This document shows, piece by piece, positions 26,422 to 34,740 of a stretch of 64,000 nucleotides of DNA; the stretch's first letter is position 1; each line of letters begins with the position of its first letter. The DNA is taken from the NCBI GenBank assembly GCA_963717985.1, contig CAVQYC010000002.1, positions 1 through 64,000 on the forward strand, given 5' to 3'. Source of the stretch: BOG-1155 sp963717985 (GTDB lineage Bacteria > Desulfobacterota > Syntrophorhabdia > Syntrophorhabdales > WCHB1-27). The notes under the pieces are model-generated. The model was not told where the DNA came from. It worked only from the letters and a program-made list of their open reading frames with translations, and did not search any database. The translations under genes were made by a program, and so were the position numbers.

Positions 26422-27878
26422 CTACGATGTTTTTAAGGACGCATAGTACGTCGCCTCACCTCTCTTCAAGAGGAGCAGGACCGGAGCGCCTTTCCTCGCC
26501 TTCTTCAGGACGGCCCGGTATTCGGCCACACTTCGGACCGGCGTGCGGTTCACCTCTTCTACGAGGTCGCCCGCCTCTATCCCCGCCTCCTCCTCCGCGC
26601 TCCCCTGGGTCACATCGGTCACGACGATGCCCCGCCGTTCCTCGATATGCAGCTTTTTTTGAAGGGCAGGTGTGATATCTTCGAGGGACATGCCGAAATC
26701 GGACTCCGCGGGAGCCGCCTTCTCAGCCGGCGGCGTCTCTCCCTCTTCGGCCCGCTCCACTATCTTTACACTCAGCGTTATCTCCTTTCCTTCCCGGATG
26801 AGGGTCATGGGCGCCGCGCTGCCCACAGGGGTCTCCGCGACTATCAACGGCAGGTCGGAGACATGACCTTGACCTCCTTCCCGTTGAACCGCACGATGAT
26901 ATCTCCTCTCTTCACGCCCGCGGCCTGCGCGGGGCCGGCCGGCTCGACGCTGCCGACGAGTGCCCCTTTCGCCCCCTTCAACCCGAATGATTCGGCGATA
27001 TCCGGGGTCACCTTCTGGATGGAGACTCCTATCCATCCCCGCACGACCTTGCCCTTTTCACGCAGTTGCGTGACGACGTTCTTGGCGACATTGCTCGGGA
27101 TGGCGAAGCCTATGCCCTGCCCGGTCGCGACAATGGCGGTGGTAATCCCCACCACTTCGCCCCGCAGGTTGACAAGGGGACCCCCGCTGTTTCCCGGATT
27201 GACGGGGGCGTCGGTCTGGAGGAAGTTATCGTACGGCCCCGCGCCGATGACCCTCCCCGTAGCACTGATGATGCCCTGCGTGACCGTGTGGGCAAGTCCG
27301 AAGGGGTTTCCGACGGCAAGGACCCAGTCGCCTACCCGCATCTTGTCGGAATTACCCAGCGGGATCGCGGGAAGGTCTTTGGCCGGTGACGCTATCTTGA
27401 TCAGGGAAAGATCGGTCTTCGAGTCCCTCCCTACCACCTTTGCCTTGAATTCCCTACCGTCTATGAGGCGCACGGTGATCTCATCCGCCCGCCGCACCAC
27501 GTGATAGTTGGTCACAATGTACCCCGCCTGATCGATAATCACGCCGGAGCCGAGGCTCTGCTGCTTCAGCTCTCTGTCCGGCACGTCTCCGAAAAACTTC
27601 CTCAGGTAACTGTCGAGCTTGCCCGGGTCCCGGTCCTGATCCCCTTGCCCGAAGAAAAACTGAAAAGGATTCCCGGGGAGCTTCACGGTGCTGACCGTGC
27701 TTATGTTGACCACCGCCGGCTTCACCGCCTCCACCAGGTCCGCAAAAGACGGGAGAGGATTCCGGCCGCCGTCGCCGGCTTTCTTGTTTTCGCAGCCCCC
27801 GGCAGAGCAAAAGAAGACGGCGGCGATGAGGGAGACGACGAATATCCTCGGTACACCTATCCCAGTTCTTCCCGTAAT
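26422..27878 (-). CDS. Periplasmic serine protease DegP/DegQ-like, likely lipoprotein (one frameshift)
   Basis: HtrA-family protease with intact triad: H in YIVTNYHVV, D in SKTDLSLIKI and S in VNPGNSGGPL. The first PDZ (GSVEPAGPAQAAGVKRGDII) and a second PDZ (GIVVTDVTQGSAEEEAGIEA) are separated by a frame change near 26865, between GKEVKVMS and DLPLIVAETPVG. In-frame sequence before residue EAVKPAVVN gives IFVVSLIAAVFFCSAGGC, a lipobox-type signal. A strong AAGGAGG precedes an ATT (27876-27878) rather than ATG; the exact start is uncertain. A paralogue lies at 8676-9989. Confidence 0.85.
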
Positions 27879-28010
27879 AACCCTCCTTCCGGGCGACAGG
27901 ACCGGTTGAGTCTATAAGTAAAGTAGTGCCCGGCCTTTTTGTTTTAAAGGTAAAAGAATCCGTCGAAAAAGAAATGCGCCCTCGACGTGTTGCCGGTGCC
28001 CACATTCTAC

Positions 28011-28137
28011 CGGCCGAGGCGATTTTTGATGCATGACGCGAAGTCGAGAGGCTGCAACACCGGAGCATACCGTTTCTGTATGTGAGGATGTTGCGGCCCC
28101 GAAGACGACAAAGCCAGGCGCAAAAAGCACCCGGCCG
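28011..28137 (+). repeat. Multi-helix structured element, copy B
   Basis: 127 nt that share layout and conserved segments with 51249-51374: CGATTTTTGATG near the 5' side, CCGGAGC and GTATGTGAGGA around the apical hairpin, and GCCAGGCGCAAAAAGC near the 3' side. The main helix here is GGCTGCAACA/TGTTGCGGCC and the apical helix CATAC/GTATG. Both differ in sequence from the other copy but still pair. Confidence 0.75.
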
Positions 28138-28150
28138 GAGCAGGAAAGGC

Positions 28151-28179
28151 TTGACTACGGACCGGATTGCGGTTAGAAT
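28151..28179 (+). promoter_or_regulatory. Promoter of tRNA-Phe
   Basis: TTGACT (28151-28156), 17-bp spacer, TAGAAT (28174-28179). The predicted start lies a few bases before the mature tRNA 5' end. Confidence 0.75.
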
Positions 28180-28188
28180 GGGGCTGGT

Positions 28189-28261
<73 letters not shown>

Positions 28262-28275
28262 CTTTTTTTGAAATC

Positions 28276-28308
28276 AAAGGCTTCACGGTTTTTCGCAAAG
28301 CCTTTTTT
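28276..28308 (+). terminator. Terminator after tRNA-Phe
   Basis: AAAGGCTT (28276-28283) pairs with AAGCCTTT (28298-28305), followed by a T-run. Confidence 0.75.
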
Positions 28309-28391
28309 ATTACCTTTGTGTAATTCCTGTGTAATCGTGTCAAAGATTCTTTAGCATGCCTTCCGCTTCCGTCGCCAAGAGGCGGGGTAGT

Positions 28392-28529
28392 TTAGGCAAC
28401 CTGTACCTCTATCGTGGTAGTAAGAATCTCTTTGCTCAATAGCTCCCTGACTTCATCGGGCGATAGGGTTTCCAGGTAGAGGGCTACGGCTTCACGCGCG
28501 TTAATAACGATACTGACCTTATGTGCCAT
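28392..28529 (-). CDS. HicB-like antitoxin, internally shortened
   Basis: 45 aa with a strong ribosome-binding site (AAAGGAGG) and an ATG at 28527-28529. The N-terminus MAHKVSIVIN matches the first strand of HicB antitoxins. The rest (AREAVALYLETLSPDEVREL, then ILTTTIEVQV) matches their C-terminal helix and tail. About 25-30 residues of the usual RNase H-like core are missing between them, so this looks like an in-frame internal deletion. No hicA toxin gene is adjacent. It may be non-functional or a mini-antitoxin. Confidence 0.55.
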   Translation of the reverse strand: MAHKVSIVINAREAVALYLETLSPDEVRELLSKEILTTTIEVQVA

Positions 28530-28608
28530 TGGCCGCCTCCTTTGTCGTAGTGATACTACGCATCAACCATGGCCGCAACGAAACCCGCATGCCCCGCCAT
28601 CGCATCAT

Positions 28609-28791
28609 TCACAATTCGGCACGCAGTTTTATGTGCTCCTCGTTCTGCAAAACCTTCAGTATCCCTACGATGCTATCCATGCGCGGATTCCCACCCGGCC
28701 CCAACATCCGGTGAATGCTCTTGCTCGATTTATTGAGCTTTTTCCCTAGTTCGGGGAAGGTGATCGTGGCGTTGATGTAGTCGCGGAGCAT
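28609..28791 (-). CDS. Small HTH antitoxin-like DNA-binding protein
   Basis: 60 aa. A helix-turn-helix core (FPELGKKLNKSSKSIHRMLG) is followed by GGNPRMDSIVGILKVLQ, the pattern of the C-terminal Xre/HigA-type addiction antitoxins that lie next to RelE-like toxins. The N-terminal part usual in that family is short, and no toxin ORF is adjacent, so it may be an orphan. The ~130 bp before its start are duplicated at 30048-30182. Confidence 0.65.
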   Translation of the reverse strand: MLRDYINATITFPELGKKLNKSSKSIHRMLGPGGNPRMDSIVGILKVLQNEEHIKLRAEL

Positions 28792-28795
28792 GGCT

Positions 28796-28927
28796 GGTGG
28801 CCTGTGGGCTTGTTAATTAACACATATCTCAACACCCTTATTTCCCCAGGTAATACTACTGCATGAACCATGAATTACCATTAAAACCCAGGGATGACAT
28901 AAAGAAAGGCCTGTTACGGTATTTCTA
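28796..28927. repeat. ~130-bp duplicated upstream region, copy 1
   Basis: Starts GGTGGCCTGTGGGCTTG and TTAATTAACACATATCTC, directly upstream of the small HTH gene. A diverged copy is at 30048-30182. Differences are scattered, so the duplication is not recent. Confidence 0.8.
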
Positions 28928-29242
28928 CCTCTGCTCCCCTTCAGCCACTTCTTTTTTCCCGTGTTGGATTAACTTCGAGGACATTGGAGGTCTTTGAGCG
29001 GGAATACCGTAAAGCATACCTTCGGCACTGATATCTTCATCGATGTCGGGCCAATGCACACCATAACCGTCCCCGATGATTACCCAGTTTGCCCGCTCTG
29101 TGGGCGTAGCCTCCGACAAGCGCCACGACCAGGCAAGGGGCACGCTGATTGTGCGCCCATCCATGAGTTGAGCGGTAATCGTGTCTTCCGTAATGCTTAT
29201 ATCCTTAATTCTGACTTCCTGTATTTGCACCGCAGTGTTCAT
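28925..29242 (-). CDS. DUF2442 protein
   Basis: 105 aa. The DUF2442 pattern is visible: VRIKDISITEDTITAQLMDG, then VPLAWSWRLSEATPTERANW and GYGVHWPDIDEDISAEGML. DUF2442 genes are usually paired with DUF4160 genes, as here with a 38-bp overlap. The pair is widely suspected to be a toxin-antitoxin module, with DUF2442 as the DNA-binding or antitoxin member, but I know of no firm proof. The frame is intact, ending in a Lys/Glu-rich tail. Confidence 0.85.
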   Translation of the reverse strand: MNTAVQIQEVRIKDISITEDTITAQLMDGRTISVPLAWSWRLSEATPTERANWVIIGDGYGVHWPDIDEDISAEGMLYGIPAQRPPMSSKLIQHGKKEVAEGEQR

Positions 29243-29462
29243 ACCATGCCTCCACGATCCTGTCTCTGTTGTTCAGGATTATCCCCCGTATGGTGTTTAG
29301 CTCCTTCGATGTAAAGCCCTGATTCTGCGCCAAAACCACTGGCTGAATCCAGAATTTACAGAGCATCCTTTCTCTTTGGACATGGACATGCATTGGCTCG
29401 TTGCAGTCGAAGCTGTAGAAGAAGAAGCGGTATGGTCCCGGAATGTCGCGAACCGTCGGCAT
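29205..29462 (-). CDS. DUF4160 protein (putative toxin partner of DUF2442)
   Basis: 85 aa. The DUF4160 signature is clear: GPYRFFFYSFDCNEPMHVHV near the N-terminus and a C-terminal helix IILNNRDRIVEAWYEHCG. GAAGGA lies about ten bases before the ATG and provides a ribosome-binding site. The gene overlaps DUF2442 downstream. A short ORF ends 1 base before its start, so the transcript may begin further upstream. A toxin role is inferred from gene pairing only. Confidence 0.8.
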   Translation of the reverse strand: MPTVRDIPGPYRFFFYSFDCNEPMHVHVQRERMLCKFWIQPVVLAQNQGFTSKELNTIRGIILNNRDRIVEAWYEHCGANTGSQN

Positions 29463-29463
29463 A

Positions 29464-29629
29464 TCACATGTCCTTCAGAAGTATAGATGAATGCGGGGCC
29501 ACTGTCCATATTTCCTGTATAGGGTCACTATTGCGCATCACCGGCACGGGCGTGTCCGGTGTCGGCTCAACATATTTCTTCAGGGTGCTAATGGATGCGG
29601 GGGATTACGGGGACATCCCCTACGGCCAT
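29464..29629 (-). CDS. Possible small protein ahead of DUF4160 (frame break in a C-run)
   Basis: A continuous coding-like stretch (SISTLKKYVEPTPDTPV, then SDPIQEIWTVAPHSSILL) ends in a TGA at 29464-29466, directly before the DUF4160 ATG. An ATG at 29627-29629 joins it only if one C of a five-C run near 29598 is removed. No family is recognised. Tight spacing with DUF4160 suggests a three-gene module, but this is tentative. Confidence 0.3.
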
Positions 29630-29663
29630 ATGCACGCCGGGAACCAACGTTCCCTACGGCCAT
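29609..29663 (+). repeat. REP-like palindromic units (tandem)
   Basis: Two palindromic units share the same tail: GGGGACATCCCC-TACGGCCAT (29609-29629), then ATGCACGCC, then GGGAACCAACGTTCCC-TACGGCCAT (ending 29663). The second unit recurs inverted at 34656-34688 with few changes. Confidence 0.7.
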
Positions 29664-30047
29664 CTATTCACAGGTTCTACCCTTAAGGGAACGTTACGGA
29701 GGGTGTTTTGCGGGGGCACGGCAGGAAAAACCAGCCCCCCAAGGGCCGGCCGCTACTCACTGTCCCGCTTTTGGTCAACCAGGCTACCAGAGAGCAGGAC
29801 TCAATACTGGAGGAGAGTTAGTTATTTACTTTCTTGTGGCTGTCCCCTTCCCCCGCACCGGAATAAACGCGTAAGGATGAGGTTGCAATGAATGATGCTT
29901 TCTGGCAGGGGTTTGCCTCGGGGATGAACCAGAGGGTTTTCCGTAGAAGCAAGCGAGCGGTGGTGGTTTCAAGCGAGCGGTCGCGGTCTCCGGCCGCAGG
30001 CCCGCGCGATGCTTCTTGTGGGAAACCGCCGAGGGGTGCAGTGGGGT
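29664..30047. other. Gene-poor stretch
   Basis: No convincing gene. A plus-strand ORF at 29888 starts MNDAFWQGFASGMN behind a weak ribosome-binding site but soon becomes low-complexity and reads into the duplicated region. It is probably a fragment. Confidence 0.3.
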
Positions 30048-30182
30048 GGTGGCCTGTGGGCTTGTTAATTAACACATATCTCAACAGTCTTACTTCTTCT
30101 AGATAATGCTACTGCATAAACCATCAATTACCGCTAAAAACTCAAGCGGTGACAGAAGGAGGGGCCTGCTTCGATATTACAT
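30048..30182. repeat. ~130-bp duplicated upstream region, copy 2
   Basis: Diverged copy of 28796-28927 (shared GGTGGCCTGTGGGCTTG and AACACATATCTCAACA). The start codon of the following HTH gene in copy 1 is not preserved here, so the associated gene has been lost. Confidence 0.75.
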
Positions 30183-30291
30183 GCACTCAATGATTTCGTT
30201 GGACGCAATGCTGAGAATCACCGCAGGAAACAGAGCATAACATAGGTTTTACCTGGAGCCGAGTTTTTCGGCAATCTGGCGTAAGCCATGG

Positions 30292-31008
30292 TTATACAGG
30301 TTTTTTCTTAATGAAAATAAAATCAACGCTGATGGTCTCCATGCTATACGTTTCGACGACATTGTAGTCTTCGCCGTAGAACAGAGCGTAGTTGTTACCC
30401 CCATCATTGAATTCGCTTCTGTATTTGACCCCCCTCAGACCAACCGCCTTAAAATGCTCTGAAAAGTACTGCGTTATCAAATAATTCAATTTCAGTTCAG
30501 GGGGCCATTGGGTTGAGAATGAGCGAGAAAGCTCGTCAAAGAATAAGTCCCAAATCTGGTCTTTGCACTCCATCGTCAAGTCGGCTATGGCTATGTCGTG
30601 ATTGGTTTTGATTTCGGCCATAGTCAAATGAGCGCCTTTCCACGGCCTGAGCTCTGCACCGGCAGTGGCCTTTTCTCCAGCACAATAGAGGTACGGGATT
30701 CCTTCGGGGTTGATTCTTCCTGGTTGTGTAAGTTGGGGAGGAGGAGGCCCCATTTGTTCCCGGGAAAATGGTTTTTGTTCCTTCTCTCTGTCTTGAAAAT
30801 CGACTGCATTAATTCTTGCTCGAAACAATGTGGTATTGACCGGAATAATCGACGTCAGATCGTCTCGGACCTTTTGAACGACGGAATCAACGAACGAGTT
30901 ATATGGTTCCTGTATGATAAAACGAGATTGATGCTTCAGGACGTTTACAAAAGAATCAAAGTCCAGTAGATTTCCATATCTGCGATCCAGGCTGGTCGAT
31001 GTTTCCAT
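30292..31008 (-). CDS. RES-domain protein (NAD+-consuming toxin family)
   Basis: 238 aa. The RES core is visible from about residue 60: TTLFRARI, then GRINPEGIPYLYCAGEKATA and AELRPWKGAHLTMAEI, with conserved Arg, Glu and Ser-like positions. Characterised RES toxins (MbcT, ParT) phosphorolyse or ADP-ribosylate using NAD+. They are normally encoded with an Xre/DUF2384 antitoxin, and none is found within 250 bp on either side. This longer form with an N-terminal helical extension may not be a toxin, or it may be silenced. Function inferred from family. Confidence 0.75.
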   Translation of the reverse strand: METSTSLDRRYGNLLDFDSFVNVLKHQSRFIIQEPYNSFVDSVVQKVRDDLTSIIPVNTTLFRARINAVDFQDREKEQKPFSREQMGPPPPQLTQPGRINPEGIPYLYCAGEKATAGAELRPWKGAHLTMAEIKTNHDIAIADLTMECKDQIWDLFFDELSRSFSTQWPPELKLNYLITQYFSEHFKAVGLRGVKYRSEFNDGGNNYALFYGEDYNVVETYSMETISVDFIFIKKKPV

Positions 31009-31264
31009 GATGCGGCTCCTGTCTTTGGTGTGCTTCTCCTACATATATTAACAGTCTGAGAATGGTTTCGATATCCTTTACAGCCCTTGCAGACGGGGCA
31101 GGGGTAAGATTGTGCGAAATTCTGTCATTCCCGAATGCTTCGGGCAGTGAGAATCACTTTTGTTGGGTCTTGCGTTAGCACCCACGCACTAATTTGCGAT
31201 AGGACCAAAAAACTGAAAATGACCCGCCATAGACCGCTTGAGAACGGTTTCTTTTCGTTCACTA

Positions 31265-32859
31265 TCAAACGGTCTTTCCCGGAGGTTCATTGAGGTTCCA
31301 TGTTATCGCACCACAAAAGCAGCGCAGAGAGCCAGGTTTTTGCCTTGGCTCGATATATAGGAAGTTATCGCAGTTCGGGCATTTGAATGTATCACGTAGC
31401 ATTGTAAACGCAGCAAGCACGGGCTCGAAATCACCCTTGCTTGCTTGAAGCCAAGCGTTATAGTGTACCAGCTCGTTAATTATCCAATCATCGGACTTTG
31501 TAGCCTTCAGGGCATCACTAAATGCGGCTTCCCGCTCGGATATTTCCTGCTTCTTTACCTCGTTTTTCCAGCGTTCCGCCGCATTCTTAGCTCGTCGAAG
31601 CAAGGCGCCGTATTTTCCAATAGCAGCGGACGCTAACTCTCCGAGGTCATACTTCGGTTGGCCGCTATATGGGACAGGTGCGGCAAGGCATATACAAATC
31701 TCGTCAAACATCTCTTCGAGTTCACGGCGAAGAACGGCTTCCGCTGACGGGACATCCCCGTTTTGCAGGGACGTGCTGATCTGTGCCCAAAGGTCTTCTC
31801 TGACCCATCGAGGTCCTGTTTCCACTGTCCAACCCCTAGAGGAAATGACGTTCTGCCGCGCCACTACTGTTGTCTTTTCAAGCTGCCTTGCCCACGTCTT
31901 GTCATGCGTAGTTATGAAAAATTGTCTATCTGGAAACCTTTTGAGCAGAAGATCACAGACCGCTCTTCGGTGGTCGACATCAACAGACATAATTACATCA
32001 TCGAGTACGGCGAACCCGACGCGGTTTCCGGATAATTTGCTCATGAGAGCGAGGAACAAACACACGCCCATGCTATCCTGATGACCTTCGCTGTGCAGCG
32101 CATGGGGGGGAAAGACGCCTTTTCCGAAGAAATCCACAAGCAATTTAACGCCCGCACCATCAGGCCTTATTTTTGCACTGAATGTCTTTTCGTTCTCGTG
32201 AAGAACTATGTAGTTTTTGACGAAGTCATTTTCTATGTCCGTATATAGAGAACCCAGCACAGCCTGTCGCGCCTTGTCGAAAGCGTCGGATAGAACTTTG
32301 CTTTTCTTGCTTTGGGAATCTGCCTTGGTTTTGTTTTTTGTCGCCTCTTCTATGTGCTTCCAATTCTCTGTAACCCGTGTGAGCGTGTCCCAAGCCGTCT
32401 GTTCGGGGGTTATTGTTGGGGTGGCCTCAACGGCCGCTTTCACTAAAGTAGAGAGACACTTGTCCCTTTCAGGATTAGGGCTGCATTCGGCCCAAAGGGA
32501 AGCCAGTGCTTCTGCAGAACACTTCTTGAGAGGATCGGACAAACGAGTCTTCCATTCAGTCCAGGACTTTTGCCATCCGACTATACAATCTTTAACATCA
32601 TCCTTGGGGAGCTCGGCGGTTGCATTTAACAACGCGGGCAGGACAGTATCCAGGCTACCTAATTGCCATGTGATAGCCCCTGCCAAGTTGGCTGCCTTTT
32701 CCTGGATTTCGGCGGCTCGTGCGGCTTTCTTTCGCCTTTCATCGAGATGTTTTCTGAGATCATCAGGACTCCATGGCTTTCCGCAAAGGGGACATTGTGT
32801 TGCATCTCCAAGGAGCTCTATACCAAGGTCAACGAGATCCTTTTGCTGAAGGCCCTCTG
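31265..32859 (-). pseudogene. SMC/Rad50-like ATPase, N-terminus removed by an IS3 element
   Basis: About 530 codons remain. They include a zinc-hook motif (CPLCGKPW), a coiled-coil-like middle, an ABC-signature-like segment (HSEGHQDSMGVCLFLAL), Walker B with D-loop (FAVLDDVIMSVDVDHR) and a switch His (FFITTHDKTW). The C-terminus adds a Zn-ribbon (CPNCDNF, CFCG). The N-terminal Walker A half is missing: the frame continues into antisense IS sequence beyond 32859. ATPases of this shape occur in several defence systems, but the function here is unknown. The loss of Walker A makes it inactive. Confidence 0.75.
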
Positions 32860-32927
32860 TGCCAATATAAGTGAGACACTTCCCACCCAATAGTTTAGAC
32901 TCTGAGGGCGGGAAGGAAAGAACGATC

Positions 32928-33326
32928 ATGGAAGAGAAGAATTCAGTGATGGCACACCCGAAGGTAGTCCCTGATCCGGAGGTGCCGGAGAAGACGGTAC
33001 GCAGGAAATTCACTGCGGCGTATAAGCTCCGTATCCTCAAAGAGGCGGAGAGCTGTACCGAGCCCGGCCAGATCGGAGCCCTTCTGCGCAGGGAAGGTCT
33101 CTACTCGTCGAGCCTCACCTCGTGGCGGCGTCAGGTTGCCCAAGGCCTCGTTCCTAAGAAGAGAGGACCTGCTGCGCAAAAGGCGGATCCCCACGTGCGC
33201 CGTATTACCGAACTGGAAAAGGAAAATGAAAAACTCGCGCATAAGCTCAAACAGGCGGAGCTGATTATCGATGTCCAAAAAAAAGTGGCCGAACTGCTCA
33301 AGGGGTCCAGCGAGGAGAAGTCATGA
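32928..33326 (+). CDS. IS3-family transposase OrfA
   Basis: 132 aa from the ATG at 32928; the longer frame reads through the inverted repeat. A helix-turn-helix (RKFTAAYKLRILKEAESC, then IGALLRREGLYSSSLTSWRR) is followed by a leucine-zipper-like coiled coil (ITELEKENEKLAHKLKQAEL). It binds the IS ends and dimerises. Its stop overlaps the orfB start (ATGA), so OrfB may be made by re-initiation rather than only by the frameshift used in many IS3 elements. Confidence 0.9.
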   Translation: MEEKNSVMAHPKVVPDPEVPEKTVRRKFTAAYKLRILKEAESCTEPGQIGALLRREGLYSSSLTSWRRQVAQGLVPKKRGPAAQKADPHVRRITELEKENEKLAHKLKQAELIIDVQKKVAELLKGSSEEKS

Positions 33327-34321
33327 ACATCACCGCGTCGCTTGCCTGTGAAGTGGGTATCCGGCCGGCCTGCAACGCCCTCGACGTATCCCGTGCGGGC
33401 TTTTACCGGTGGCGGCATCCAAGAGAGAAAGAGCCCTCACGCCGTCTTCCTCCGCTATCCCTCTCCTTCGAGGAACGGAACGAGGTGCTCGATATCCTTC
33501 ACGCGGGTCGTTTCATCGACAAGGCGCCCAGGGAAATCTACGCGGCCCTTCTCGATGAGAAGAGCTATCTCTGTTCGGTGCGCACCATGTACCGGATCCT
33601 TGAAAAAGAGGGTGAGCTGAAAGAAAGGAGAAGGCAGGTATCCCGTCCCCGGTATGCAAAGCCGGAGATTCTTGCAAGAGCGCCCAACGAAGCGTGGAGC
33701 TGGGACATCACGAAGCTCAAGGGGCCGGTAAAGTGGACCTACTTTTATCTCTACGTGATCCTCGACATCTACAGCCGTTATGTCGTGGGGTGGATGGTGG
33801 CCCACAGGGAACTTGCCGCCCTTGCCCGTAAATTGATTGCGGAGACCTGCGCCAAGCAAACGATCCAACCGGATCAACTCCTGATCCATGCGGACAGGGG
33901 GTCGAGCATGACGTCAAAACCAGTTGCTTTGCTCATGGCCGATCTTGGCGTCACCAGGAGCCATTCGAGACCCTCCGTCAGTAACGACAACCCCTATTCT
34001 GAATCTCAGTTCAAGACCATGAAGTACCGCCCGGAGTTCCCAGAGAGGTTCGGTTCCATCGAGGATGCCAGGGCTTTTTGCCAGACATTCTTTCCCTGGT
34101 ACAATGCCGGGCACTACCATTCGGGGTTGGGTCTTCTCACCCCTGCGGATGTCCATCATGGGAGGGCGTCAGGGATCATTGAAGATCGCAAGGACGTGCT
34201 GCGGGCTGCCTATGAAAAACATCCGGAACGGTTCAAGGGGAGGATACCGAAACCGGCGTCACTGCCTGATGCCGTCTGGATTAACAAGCCGTCGCTTACG
34301 AGCGATGGTGAGGTACACTAA
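33323..34321 (+). CDS. IS3-family transposase OrfB
   Basis: 332 aa integrase-type catalytic subunit. An HTH_21 region (YAALLDEKSYLCSVRTMYRI) precedes the rve core with D in WSWDITKLKG, D in LLIHADRGSSM and E in DNPYSESQFKTMKY. The C-terminal FFPWYNAGHYHSGLGLLTP is typical. The frame is complete, so the element may be mobile. Confidence 0.93.
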   Translation: MNITASLACEVGIRPACNALDVSRAGFYRWRHPREKEPSRRLPPLSLSFEERNEVLDILHAGRFIDKAPREIYAALLDEKSYLCSVRTMYRILEKEGELKERRRQVSRPRYAKPEILARAPNEAWSWDITKLKGPVKWTYFYLYVILDIYSRYVVGWMVAHRELAALARKLIAETCAKQTIQPDQLLIHADRGSSMTSKPVALLMADLGVTRSHSRPSVSNDNPYSESQFKTMKYRPEFPERFGSIEDARAFCQTFFPWYNAGHYHSGLGLLTPADVHHGRASGIIEDRKDVLRAAYEKHPERFKGRIPKPASLPDAVWINKPSLTSDGEVH

Positions 34322-34354
34322 ATATTTGCTGGAAGTGTCTCATTTTCATTGACA

Positions 34355-34577
34355 CGTTCCGTAAAGACCAAAATAAACCTACCGACCCACTTGCTAAATT
34401 CCCAAAAGCTGCAAAGACGTCAGGATCAATGGGAAGATTCAAGTGCTTATCTGGAATGGTGATAAGAAAAAGACAGAGCGCAATGACAAGAGACATGATG
34501 CCGAGGCCAATGCAGCTTCCTGCAACGATTTCGTAGACCGTCACCTTTCTCGGTCGCTCAGCCATACTCGTTCTCAC
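34355..34577 (-). pseudogene. Truncated membrane protein next to IS3
   Basis: The retained 5' part encodes MRTSMAERPRKVTVYEIVAG, one membrane segment (IGLGIMSLVIALCLFLI), and a second partial one before the IS end at 34354. It points toward the truncated ATPase on the other side. The original locus may have encoded both on one transcript before the IS3-associated deletion. No family is recognised. Confidence 0.5.
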
Positions 34578-34655
34578 CCTGTTCTATCTTCGGTGCGATC
34601 TTCTGTTAATGTTTATCACTTATACTGTTGTATTTCAAGAAAAACATTCCGTCAA

Positions 34656-34688
34656 ATGGCGTAGGGGACATTGGTTCCCGGCGTGCAT
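34656..34688 (-). repeat. REP-like palindromic unit, inverted copy
   Basis: Its reverse complement, ATGCACGCCGGGAACCAATG then TCCCCTACGCCAT, matches the unit at 29630-29663 with one indel and two substitutions. Confidence 0.7.
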
Positions 34689-34740
34689 TACTGGAGGGTG
34701 GTCAGGGACGCCCATTGAATTAGGGGTCACGGGGTCAGCC

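Larger units (their letters stand above)
32860..34354. mobile_element. IS3-family insertion sequence
   Basis: About 1,495 bp with inverted ends sharing TGAGACACTTCC (left TGCCAATATAAGTGAGACAC; right, read inward, TGTCAATGAAAATGAGACAC). It carries orfA and orfB. The flanks show no 3-4 bp duplication and belong to different genes, so a deletion probably accompanied or followed insertion. Confidence 0.85.
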
